A DNA stretch of 64,000 nucleotides from CBDAQR01 sp965199055 (GTDB lineage: Bacteria; Pseudomonadota; Gammaproteobacteria; Pseudomonadales; Halieaceae), in the NCBI GenBank assembly GCA_965199055.1, contig CBDAQR010000003.1, positions 1,674,001 to 1,738,000 on the forward strand, given 5' to 3'. The translations under genes were made by a program, and so were the position numbers. Below, piece by piece: positions 16,249 through 24,489 of this stretch. The notes under the pieces are model-generated. The model searched no databases and was not told where the DNA came from. It saw only the letters and a list, made by a program, of their open reading frames with translations. Position 1 is the stretch's first letter; each line of letters opens with the position of its first letter.

Positions 16249-18105
16249 TCATGACAGTTGTTCCTGCACTGCTCGATAGGCGGCATCAATCGCGCCATCC
16301 ACATAGGCATAGGCTTCAGAATCTGAGTTGGCAATAGAGATACGACCCAACTGCGCGCGCCCCGCGATGTGTGGCCCTGCGGATCGGCCGTAGGAGGCTG
16401 GCGTGCCGATCTCTTCATATTCATAGGCGTAACCGTGAGACCAGCGATTTAACGTGATCGCCGCCACATCCCGATCGAACTCAATCCCCAGCATCCCATT
16501 CAGGTGGCGCCGTAGATCGCTCTCATACTCCTCAAAGCGCATTTCGTAGAGTTTGCGTCGACCTGCCCGGTATTGCTCCCGCGCCGGCAAACCGCGCTGA
16601 GTCGGCGAGAACCAGGCCGACAAGACGATGGGCGAATCCGGCCCTTTGGAGAATTCATATCCTCCCATGCTCACCGGGAAATCGAGATCAAGGTGCTTGA
16701 AGTACGCGTCCCCCGGAGTGTAAAAGCTGGAATAGCCACTGGACTTAAAGGCGCGCCAGTTACGCAGCCCGATGCTGGCTATGACAAAGGGTATTTTGGT
16801 GGCGTACCTGATCGCCTCGGACTGGCCCGGCGGCAATTCCGGGCACAGGTAGGGAATCATATTGTTGTAACACGCCATGACCACATGGCGCGTTCTGACC
16901 CGATAACTATTGCCGGCATTCACGTAGGTGACATCGACAGCTTTCTCGTCCTGGGTGTGCACTACCGACACGGCGGTGCTGTTCAGCCGAATGCGCACGG
17001 GGTGCTCCGGGCGATCCAACTGACCATAGTCCGCTCGCGCCAACACCAAATCTTCCATAGTGCTCCCTGGCACAGCGCTGGGAATGAGGTCGCGCACCAG
17101 TGCACGAGCAACACCTGCATTGCCATCAGGAAAATGATGGATATAGGGCTCCTGAAGCTCCTGCTCAAACTCGATACCGAGATACCAGGTACCGGGCATA
17201 CCATAGTAGGTAGCGTGCAGGGCCGGGCCGGCCTCCCAGCCAACACTCAGCAGCTGTAGAAAGGTGTCCTGGAGCAAGCCCCTCACTTCAGCGGGCATAC
17301 CCGCGTCGTGTTCCAGGAAGTGGTCGTAACTCACGTTGCGCAAATAGCGCTTCTTTTCCTCCGTCGTTTTACCCGCAAGATAATCAGCATCGCTTTCGTA
17401 CAGGCGCAGGTACGCCTGCTTGGCAGGCTCACTGATGGGCATCTGCTGTACGCATTCACGCAACGCGTCGCCGGTCAGCACTTCACCGAATAGACCACCG
17501 GCGGGTGACCTCACCAACCGATCGACGCCGTAACTCCGGCGATCGAAATAAATACCTGACCCCAGATCCTGATCGCTGTAGAACTCCTGATCGAAGTAGT
17601 CATAGAAACGATCCATCTTGAGACTCAGGCTCTGCAGTAGATGCTTCGCCTCGCGACTATAGCTTCCCGGATTTTGCAGTGTCTGGCTGCCGCCGCACCC
17701 GAGCAGGGTTTGGCCGTCCACATCAAGCTCATTACGGCGCGCGTGACCGCCAAAATCGTCATGGTTATCTAACACCAATATTTTTGCGCCGGAGCCCATT
17801 TTCTCACGATAGAATCGCGCTGCGGCCAGCCCGGAAATACCGCCACCCACGACGACCAAATCATAGGTACTCTCCGTCTGCTGGCGTGGAGGAGGAAAAC
17901 GCTTTCCCGCCCAGGCGACGGCGTGCGCAACCTCGTAAGAGCCATCGTGACTGCCGCGTATTCCAGTGAGCGCTGGCGGGTAGACATTGCTGTTCGGGGA
18001 TACGGGGCTCGCTATCAGTTTGCCTGATAAGCCGGCACCAGCAGTCACGGCGCCCAGCGCCATACCGTTTAAAAAGTCTCTCCGACGAATCCCTCGCTTT
18101 GCCAC
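16249..18105 (-). CDS. Tat-exported FAD oxidoreductase, spermidine-dehydrogenase-like
   Basis: A 618-residue flavoprotein with a twin-arginine leader (RGIRRRDFLNGMALGA), then YPPALTGIRGSHDGSYEVAH and the FAD site YDLVVVGGGISGLAAARF near residue 82. The overall layout matches SpdH-type spermidine dehydrogenases of Citrobacter and Pseudomonas, which oxidise polyamines in the periplasm and pass electrons to the respiratory chain. A strong ribosome site (GGAAGGGG) precedes ATG 18105. With puuB 5 kb away this suggests amine use. The SpdH assignment rests on remembered family features, so substrate is uncertain. It is the first of two genes with the F420-reductase-like protein. Confidence 0.72.
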   Translation of the reverse strand: MAKRGIRRRDFLNGMALGAVTAGAGLSGKLIASPVSPNSNVYPPALTGIRGSHDGSYEVAHAVAWAGKRFPPPRQQTESTYDLVVVGGGISGLAAARFYREKMGSGAKILVLDNHDDFGGHARRNELDVDGQTLLGCGGSQTLQNPGSYSREAKHLLQSLSLKMDRFYDYFDQEFYSDQDLGSGIYFDRRSYGVDRLVRSPAGGLFGEVLTGDALRECVQQMPISEPAKQAYLRLYESDADYLAGKTTEEKKRYLRNVSYDHFLEHDAGMPAEVRGLLQDTFLQLLSVGWEAGPALHATYYGMPGTWYLGIEFEQELQEPYIHHFPDGNAGVARALVRDLIPSAVPGSTMEDLVLARADYGQLDRPEHPVRIRLNSTAVSVVHTQDEKAVDVTYVNAGNSYRVRTRHVVMACYNNMIPYLCPELPPGQSEAIRYATKIPFVIASIGLRNWRAFKSSGYSSFYTPGDAYFKHLDLDFPVSMGGYEFSKGPDSPIVLSAWFSPTQRGLPAREQYRAGRRKLYEMRFEEYESDLRRHLNGMLGIEFDRDVAAITLNRWSHGYAYEYEEIGTPASYGRSAGPHIAGRAQLGRISIANSDSEAYAYVDGAIDAAYRAVQEQLS

Positions 18106-18232
18106 GCTTCCCCTTCCTTAGCGTCCACTGCGTTTAGCAACCATAGGCTGGAAATCATCACAGTGCCAGCGATGACGGGATCGCATCTACACAACATCCC
18201 TGATCTTGGTTATGCAAAGCACGGGAAAGCTA

Positions 18233-18243
18233 CCTAGACTAGG
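18233..18243. promoter_or_regulatory. Palindrome CCTAG-A-CTAGG upstream of ald
   Basis: An 11-base perfect palindrome lies 33 bases before the alanine dehydrogenase ATG, in the 170-base divergent gap with the Tat flavoprotein. The position fits an operator. No regulator is assigned and no clean promoter hexamers were found around it. Confidence 0.35.
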
Positions 18244-18275
18244 CACTGTCCTGTACCGATTAGAGGAGTGTTGGA

Positions 18276-19397
18276 ATGCGTATCGGTGTACCGAAAGAAA
18301 TTAAAGACCAGGAATTTCGTGTTGGTCTGACCCCTGGTTCCGTAAAAGAAATTGTCGCCGCCGGCCACGAGGTGATGGTGGAACGCAGCGCCGGTAACGG
18401 AATCGATTTCACCGACGAGCAATACGTGGCCGCCGGTGCACAGATTCTCGATACGCCCGAGTCTATATTCGAACGGGCGGAAATGATCGTTAAAGTCAAA
18501 GAACCTCAGCCCGCAGAATGCGAAATGCTGCGCCCGGGCCAACTTCTGTTTACCTACCTGCATTTGGCTCCAGATCCTGTCCAGACCGAACTCCTCGTGA
18601 AGTCGGGGGCGACGTGTATCGCGTACGAAACCGTCACCGACGATGACGGTGGCCTGCCGCTGCTGGCACCGATGTCTGAGGTGGCAGGCCGCATGGCCGT
18701 CCAGGCCGGCGCTCACCAACTTGAAAAAACACAGGGCGGGCGCGCTGTTTTGCTAGGCGGCGTCCCCGGCGTACCGCCCGCCAAAGTACTGGTCATCGGT
18801 GGAGGCATTGTCGGCGACAACGCCGCCACCGTCGCCGTTGGGATGGGTGCGCAGGTCACTATTCTGGATCGCTCGGTATCCCGGCTGCGCTACCTCGATG
18901 CTAAATACGAAGGCCGGGCCAGTTGTGTCTATTCAACGGTAGCCGCCATCGAGGAGTACGCACTGGATGCGGACCTCGTGATCGGTGCCGTACTAATACC
19001 CGGTGCTGCTGCACCAAAGCTGTTAACACGTGACATCATTTCGCGCATGAAGAAAGGTGCCGTAGTCGTTGACGTCGCCATTGACCAGGGGGGCTGTTTC
19101 GAGACGTCACGCGCTACGACCCATAGTGAACCCACCTATATCATCGATGACATCGTGCACTACTGTGTAGCCAACATGCCCGGTGCCGTGGCGCGAACCT
19201 CTACCATGGCGCTGAATAATGTCACCCTACCCTTCGTGCTGACACTCGCAGACAATCCCAGTCTGGCGATGCTGAGAGATCGCCACCTACTCAATGGGCT
19301 TAACGTGCATGAGGGCAATGTCACCTACAAAGCCGTCGCGGATGTTCTGGGTTATGAGTACCTGGCGCCGATCGAGGCACTCAAGCAGGCCCCATAA
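18276..19397 (+). CDS. ald: Alanine dehydrogenase
   Basis: A 373-residue enzyme matching alanine dehydrogenase throughout: MRIGVPKEIKDQEFRVGLTP at the start, FTYLHLAPDP, the NAD site GGGIVGDNAA near residue 175, and DVAIDQGGCFETSRATTHS. It interconverts L-alanine plus NAD with pyruvate, ammonia and NADH in the cytoplasm. AGGAG at 18264-18268 precedes the ATG. It is followed after 11 bases by a sodium:solute symporter and a PYROXD2-like flavoprotein, so uptake and deamination of alanine or of an alanine-yielding compound is the likely use. It may also reassimilate ammonia released by amine oxidases. Confidence 0.95.
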   Translation: MRIGVPKEIKDQEFRVGLTPGSVKEIVAAGHEVMVERSAGNGIDFTDEQYVAAGAQILDTPESIFERAEMIVKVKEPQPAECEMLRPGQLLFTYLHLAPDPVQTELLVKSGATCIAYETVTDDDGGLPLLAPMSEVAGRMAVQAGAHQLEKTQGGRAVLLGGVPGVPPAKVLVIGGGIVGDNAATVAVGMGAQVTILDRSVSRLRYLDAKYEGRASCVYSTVAAIEEYALDADLVIGAVLIPGAAAPKLLTRDIISRMKKGAVVVDVAIDQGGCFETSRATTHSEPTYIIDDIVHYCVANMPGAVARTSTMALNNVTLPFVLTLADNPSLAMLRDRHLLNGLNVHEGNVTYKAVADVLGYEYLAPIEALKQAP

Positions 19398-19408
19398 CTT
19401 AGCGACAC

Positions 19409-21190
19409 ATGGATCTTTACACCGCGACAATAATCGCCAGCGTTCTCCTCTTCATCGCTGTCGGCAGTTACTCGGGCCGGCGCGTTAAGGAACTGGACGA
19501 CTATTTTGTCGCTGGGCGGCGAGCCCCTACTCTGCTCATCGTTGGCACACTGGTGGCCAGTGTTTTCAGCACATCGATTTTTCTCGGTGAGGCCGGCTTC
19601 ACTTATGACGGGCAGATGGGCCCCTATCTGCTATTCCCGGGGCTCGCTGTAATCGGCTATGTCTATGGCGCTGTGCTATTCGGCACCTATCTGCGGCGCA
19701 GCCGTGCGCCCACCGTCGCGGACTATTTCGGGAAACGCTTTAATAGTCATCGAGTGCAGCAACTCGCGGGGTTAACGATCATCGCCGGACTGGGCGGCTA
19801 CTTGCTGGTGGTCACGCAAGGCGCAGCCATCCTTCTGTCAGATCTCACCGGCATCAGCTATGTATCGGGGTTGGTCGTCACCTGGCTGAGCTACACCCTG
19901 TTTACCATGTACGCGGGTTCGCGCGGGGTGATACTCACTGACACCATGATGTTTTTGCTGTTCTGCGTAGCCACGGTGCTATTCGTGTTCTATCTCATGG
20001 ACAGTTTTGGTGGAGTGACTGCAGCAGTCGGTGACATCGCACGCCTGGAGAGTAAGCCGGATATCGCCGCATGGCATGGCACGGTCGGACCCGGCACTGA
20101 GTGGCCAACCGCGCTGGACTATCTGATATGGGCGATCGCAGTGGATACGGCCTGGGGCGTTGTCTATGCAGTCGGGCCCTGGCAGGCGAGCCGACATCTG
20201 ATGGCACGCAACGAGCACGTCGTGCTGCGCGCGGCTATCTACACCTTTTTTGCCGTTACTTTTCTACAGATTCTGATCTATGGTATCGGCGGCTTTATCA
20301 ATCTGGCCAAGCCCGACATCAGCCCTTCCGAGACGGTAATACTATGGGCCGCCAAAAACCTGGTCCCGGAGATTCTCGGCGCCCTCCTGTTAGCCGGTAT
20401 CGTGGCGGCTGCCCTGTCTTCTGCGTCGACCTTTCTGTCGCTGGTGGGTTTCAGCATCAGTAACGACATCCTCAAACACCGCGAGCCCCTGACCTTACAC
20501 CACACCCGTGTCGTCATGTGTATCACAGGGTTGCTGGTATTGGTGGCCAGTTTCTTCTTCCCACCCAATGTATTTTGGCTAATGTTATTCATCGGTACGG
20601 TATTCGCTTCGTCCTGGGGACCTGTAGCCCTGATGAGCGTGTGGAGCCGCAAGATCACGGCTGACGCTGCATTTTGGGGCATGCTGGTGGGCTTCTTCGC
20701 GAATGTCATACCCGCAGGGGCAGAATACATCGGCTTGATCAGCTGGCCCAGCTACGCCAACCCCGTCATCCTGGGCGCAGGCACGAGTTTGTTGACGATA
20801 TGGATCGTCTCTAAGCGTGGCCGCGTCACCCGGCCAGAAGCTTTATACCGAATGCGTCTGCATCGCACCCCACTGAAGGATCTCGATGCCAGACAGACCA
20901 ACATCACCTCATGGGCGGCAATGGGCTTGCTGTTATATGGGTGTCTAATGCCGGTACTCATGATCAACTACTACGTGATTCCCTATCAGGCAGCCACCGG
21001 CGAGTTGTTGGCCGACGGCAGCGTTAACTGGGCGACCGGTGAGGCTATTATTGCGCTGTGCACCGTCGCGGTGTACATCCCCTTGGGGCTAATCTGCGTT
21101 TACGCGATTCGCCGTCGTTACCATCCCAAAGCGGGGCTGGCGTTCTCCAGCCCGAGGCACGATCAAGGCAGGAACCACTTTAATGAGTGA
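19409..21190 (+). CDS. Sodium:solute symporter (SSS family)
   Basis: A 593-residue transporter with about thirteen hydrophobic segments and SSS hallmarks: VGSYSGRRVKELDDYFVAGR near the N-terminus, VFSTSIFLGEAGFTYDGQMG, and GIVAAALSSASTFLSLVGFS in the core. The family imports amino acids, sugars, carboxylates or quaternary amines with sodium. Placed between ald and a PYROXD2-like flavoprotein (8-base overlap with the latter), it probably imports the substrate of one of these. Substrate class cannot be read from sequence alone. Confidence 0.9.
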   Translation: MDLYTATIIASVLLFIAVGSYSGRRVKELDDYFVAGRRAPTLLIVGTLVASVFSTSIFLGEAGFTYDGQMGPYLLFPGLAVIGYVYGAVLFGTYLRRSRAPTVADYFGKRFNSHRVQQLAGLTIIAGLGGYLLVVTQGAAILLSDLTGISYVSGLVVTWLSYTLFTMYAGSRGVILTDTMMFLLFCVATVLFVFYLMDSFGGVTAAVGDIARLESKPDIAAWHGTVGPGTEWPTALDYLIWAIAVDTAWGVVYAVGPWQASRHLMARNEHVVLRAAIYTFFAVTFLQILIYGIGGFINLAKPDISPSETVILWAAKNLVPEILGALLLAGIVAAALSSASTFLSLVGFSISNDILKHREPLTLHHTRVVMCITGLLVLVASFFFPPNVFWLMLFIGTVFASSWGPVALMSVWSRKITADAAFWGMLVGFFANVIPAGAEYIGLISWPSYANPVILGAGTSLLTIWIVSKRGRVTRPEALYRMRLHRTPLKDLDARQTNITSWAAMGLLLYGCLMPVLMINYYVIPYQAATGELLADGSVNWATGEAIIALCTVAVYIPLGLICVYAIRRRYHPKAGLAFSSPRHDQGRNHFNE

Positions 21191-22787
21191 AAATCATTTC
21201 GACGTGATCGTAATCGGCGGCGGTCACAACGGGCTTACCGCCGCGAACTACCTGGCCATGGGCGGCATGCGAGTATGCGTACTGGAGCAACGCCACGTAG
21301 TGGGCGGCGCAGCTGTCAGTGAGGAGTTTCATCCCGGTTACCGCAACTCGGTCGCATCTTACGTGGTCAGCCTGCTGCGCCCGGAAGTCGTGAAAGATCT
21401 GGAACTGGAAAAATATGGCTACCAGCCGATGCGGCTTGGTAATTCTCTTTATCTGAATTCCCGTGGCGATCACTTACTACTGACCGGTGATGAAGCACAC
21501 GATCGGGCCGAGTATGCTCGCTTCTCTGCGACCGACTACGACGACATGGAGCGGTTTGATGAGCTGATTGAGGTAGTGGGTGAGCTACTGGCAAAACAGT
21601 GGCTGCAAGAACCACCCAAGCTGGCAGATGGCGGCCTGCAAGATTTGCTCAGCGCCGTTAAGCTTGGCGCTGACGTTTACAAGCTCGATGCCAACGAACG
21701 CTGGCGCTTCCTGCAGTTCTTCATTGGTGCACCCGATACGATCATCGAGCGCTGGTTCGACAGCGACAAAGTAAAGGCCATGGTCGCCGCTCATATACTT
21801 CCCGCCAACTACGTATCGCTGTACCAGCCCGGCGCTAGTCTTTCGATGCTGCATCACGCCGTCGGAGAGATCGATGGCCGCAAGGGTACCTGGGGTCTGG
21901 TCAAAGGCGGCATGGGCGCCATCACCCAGGCCATGGCAGCTTCGGCGCAAACCAAAGGTGTAGACATACGAACGCAGGCGGGAGTGGAGAAGATCCTGCT
22001 TAAGAACGACGCGGTGCACGGGGTCAAGCTACAGAATGGCGAAGAGATTTACGCACCCATTGTCGCAGCCAATACCGACCCCAAGCGCACCTTCCTCACG
22101 CTTTTGGGCGAAGAGTACCTACCTGAAGAGTTTGCCCGCGACATCAAGGCGTTCCGTCAGGAGTCCGCATCTCTGCGCATAAACCTCGCGCTGTCTGCCC
22201 TGCCGGAGTTTGCGGCAGTACCGGGAAGCGAGATCGGCAAGCAGCACCGCGCCAGCATCACGATGATCGAGGACAAGGACCACGTCGAGCGCGCCTACCG
22301 TTCAGCTCGAGCCGGAATTCCCGCCGACCCGCCGATCATCGAAGCGATCATTCCCAGCTCAATTGACGATAGCCTGACCGACAAGCCCGGCACCCACGTG
22401 ATGAGTTTGCTCTGCAAATACATGCCCTACGACCTGGCCGACGGCAAGCACTGGGACGATGAGAAAGAGCGGGTTGTTCAGAATATCCTGCGCTACGTGA
22501 GCCGGTGTATTCCCAACATTCCGGACATCGTTGAAGGCGTGCAGTGCCTATCGCCACTGGACCTGGAACGCATGTTCGGCATGACCCGCGGCGATATTTG
22601 TCACGGCAAACTCGAACCTGACCAGCTGTTCAGCATGCGTCCCCACCCCGAAGCAGCGCAGTACGCCACGCCGGTGAAAGGACTCTATTTATGTGGCTCT
22701 GGCGCACATCCGGGCGGTGGCGTCACCGGTGCTCCAGGCCACAATGCGGCGCGGCGCATACTCAAGGATCGTATAAAGTTCAGGTGA
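21183..22787 (+). CDS. PYROXD2-like FAD oxidoreductase
   Basis: A 534-residue member of the same COG1233 superfamily as the A and B proteins but of a third type. It opens FDVIVIGGGHNGLTAANYLA, then VVGGAAVSEEFHPGY and VVSLLRPEVVKDLELEKYG, closely resembling vertebrate PYROXD2. The C-terminal FAD stretch is YLCGSGAHPGGGVTGAPG. It overlaps the symporter stop by 8 bases and closes the ald operon. The human protein is mitochondrial and of unclear reaction, so function here is unknown beyond FAD-linked oxidation. Confidence 0.88.
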   Translation: MSENHFDVIVIGGGHNGLTAANYLAMGGMRVCVLEQRHVVGGAAVSEEFHPGYRNSVASYVVSLLRPEVVKDLELEKYGYQPMRLGNSLYLNSRGDHLLLTGDEAHDRAEYARFSATDYDDMERFDELIEVVGELLAKQWLQEPPKLADGGLQDLLSAVKLGADVYKLDANERWRFLQFFIGAPDTIIERWFDSDKVKAMVAAHILPANYVSLYQPGASLSMLHHAVGEIDGRKGTWGLVKGGMGAITQAMAASAQTKGVDIRTQAGVEKILLKNDAVHGVKLQNGEEIYAPIVAANTDPKRTFLTLLGEEYLPEEFARDIKAFRQESASLRINLALSALPEFAAVPGSEIGKQHRASITMIEDKDHVERAYRSARAGIPADPPIIEAIIPSSIDDSLTDKPGTHVMSLLCKYMPYDLADGKHWDDEKERVVQNILRYVSRCIPNIPDIVEGVQCLSPLDLERMFGMTRGDICHGKLEPDQLFSMRPHPEAAQYATPVKGLYLCGSGAHPGGGVTGAPGHNAARRILKDRIKFR

Positions 22788-22817
22788 GTCGCCCCGATAT
22801 AATAGATTGCGAAGCGC

Positions 22818-22837
22818 TCTTGGCGTATAGGCGCGGT
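22818..22837 (+). repeat. 20-base identical intergenic element, copy 2
   Basis: TCTTGGCGTATAGGCGCGGT is identical to 30049-30068. Both lie just upstream of the first gene of a two-flavoprotein/GcvT module (here 39 bases before ATG 22876). The 12-base core also occurs at 5722-5733. The spacing does not make a convincing sigma-70 or sigma-54 promoter. Confidence 0.65.
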
Positions 22838-22875
22838 CGCTGTGAACTGGCGACGCGAAAGACAATGAACAACAC

Positions 22876-24489
22876 ATGAAGACCTACGATGCCATCATCA
22901 TCGGTGCGGGCCACAATGGCCTGACCAATGCCGCCTTCCTGGCCAAAGCCGGCCTGGACGTGCTTGTGGTGGAGAAGAACGAGTACATAGGCGGTGCGAC
23001 TGTGAGTCGCGAGCTGGAGCCCGGCTGGCACTACTCCAACTGCTCCTATGTTTGCAGCTTGTTTCGCCCCGAGATCTATCAGGCCCTGGACCTCGGGAGG
23101 CACGGGCTTGAAGTGGTACCGCTGCAGTGCAGCAGCACCTTCAAGCAGGATGGCGACTACTTCGGCAGTTACCATCAAAGCAACGTGCGCCGCCAGGAAA
23201 TCCGTCGCCACTCGAAACGCGATGCCGATGCATCCATCCGCTTCGATGCGGACCTGATGAAGTGGTGTCGGCTGATTCGCGGTTTCCTGCTCACCACCCC
23301 ACCGGACCCGACTTCCCTGAAACCCCGGGACCTGATGGAATTCGCCGCGCTGATGAAGAAGTTCTACAGCCTCAGTGAGAGCCAGATATACGAGTTCATC
23401 CGCTTCTTTACCATGTCCATCGCCGAGTACCTGGAAGAGTATTTCGAGAGCGATGTAATACTCGCGCATTTCTCCGGCGGCAGCATCATCGGTACTGGGC
23501 TTGGCGTTTACTCGCCGGGCACCGCCTACGTGTTACTGCATCATGCCATGGGCGACGTGGATGGAAACGTTGGTGCCTGGGGTTTCGCCCGCGGCGGTAT
23601 GGGTTCCGTGGCCAAATCGATCGCCAGTTCCCTGCAGAGCTTCGGTGGCGAAATCCGCACCGACGCCGAGGTCCAGCAAATCCGCGTACAGGGCAACCGT
23701 GCCACCGGCGTGATCCTGGCCAATGGCGAGGAGATCAGCGCACGCAATGTGGTGTCCAACCTGGATGCCAAGCGTACCTTCCTGAATGTGATGGACCGCA
23801 AGGACCTGCCCGAGAGATTGGTAGAGCGAGCCGAGAAGTTCAAGATACGCGGCTCCTCCGGGAAGCTGAACATTGCGCTGGATGGTATGCCCGAGTTTCC
23901 GGCACTACCCAAAGGCTCACCACTCACGCTGGGTCACATGCACTTCACCGATACCCTGGAGCGACTCGAGCGGGCCTACGATGACTGGAAAGACGATCGC
24001 TGGTCCCGCGACCCCTATGTCGATGCCCTGATACCGACACAGTACGACCCGACCATGTCACCGCCGGGCAAACACATGATGAGCGTATTCGTACAGTACT
24101 GCCCCCCGAAGGTCGAGGGCGGCTGGACCGATGCAGAACGCGACGCTTTTGGGCAGGCGGTGATCGACCAGATCGGCGAATACAGCCCCAATTTCAAAGA
24201 CCTGATCGTTCACGCCGAAGTGCGCACCCCACGCGAGATTGAGAACGAGGTAGGCCTGACCGAAGGCAACATCTTCCAGGGGGAGCTAACACTGGACCAG
24301 CTCATGTTCAATCGCCCCTTCCCGGGCTACGCGCGCTACCGCGGCCCGGTAAAGAACATGTACATGTGCGGTTCTTCCACCCATCCGGGTGGAGGCGTCA
24401 TGGGCGCACCGGGTGCCAACGCAGTAAGAGAGATTCTCAAAGACCTGAAGCGGCCGGACACCACACCGGAGGATTTCGGTGATGACTGA
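22876..24489 (+). CDS. Phytoene-desaturase-like FAD oxidoreductase, type B
   Basis: A 537-residue flavoprotein, first gene of a B-A-GcvT module. It starts MKTYDAIIIGAGHNGLTNAA with the FAD GxGxxG motif, has GGATVSRELEPGWHYSNCSY, VCSLFRPEI, NIFQGELTLDQLMFNRPFPG near residue 470 and MYMCGSSTHPGGGVMGAPG at the C-terminus. It is very similar to 534-2150 and 31663-33282 along its whole length. It overlaps the type A gene by 11 bases. The pairing of one A and one B gene in every copy suggests that the two products act together, perhaps as a heterodimer. Substrate unknown. Confidence 0.9.
   Translation: MKTYDAIIIGAGHNGLTNAAFLAKAGLDVLVVEKNEYIGGATVSRELEPGWHYSNCSYVCSLFRPEIYQALDLGRHGLEVVPLQCSSTFKQDGDYFGSYHQSNVRRQEIRRHSKRDADASIRFDADLMKWCRLIRGFLLTTPPDPTSLKPRDLMEFAALMKKFYSLSESQIYEFIRFFTMSIAEYLEEYFESDVILAHFSGGSIIGTGLGVYSPGTAYVLLHHAMGDVDGNVGAWGFARGGMGSVAKSIASSLQSFGGEIRTDAEVQQIRVQGNRATGVILANGEEISARNVVSNLDAKRTFLNVMDRKDLPERLVERAEKFKIRGSSGKLNIALDGMPEFPALPKGSPLTLGHMHFTDTLERLERAYDDWKDDRWSRDPYVDALIPTQYDPTMSPPGKHMMSVFVQYCPPKVEGGWTDAERDAFGQAVIDQIGEYSPNFKDLIVHAEVRTPREIENEVGLTEGNIFQGELTLDQLMFNRPFPGYARYRGPVKNMYMCGSSTHPGGGVMGAPGANAVREILKDLKRPDTTPEDFGDD

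Noticed and set aside
22818..22837. Sigma-54 promoter reading of the 20-base element
   Set aside because: The GG and GC dinucleotides are one base too close (9 instead of 10 between them) and no enhancer-binding regulator gene is nearby.
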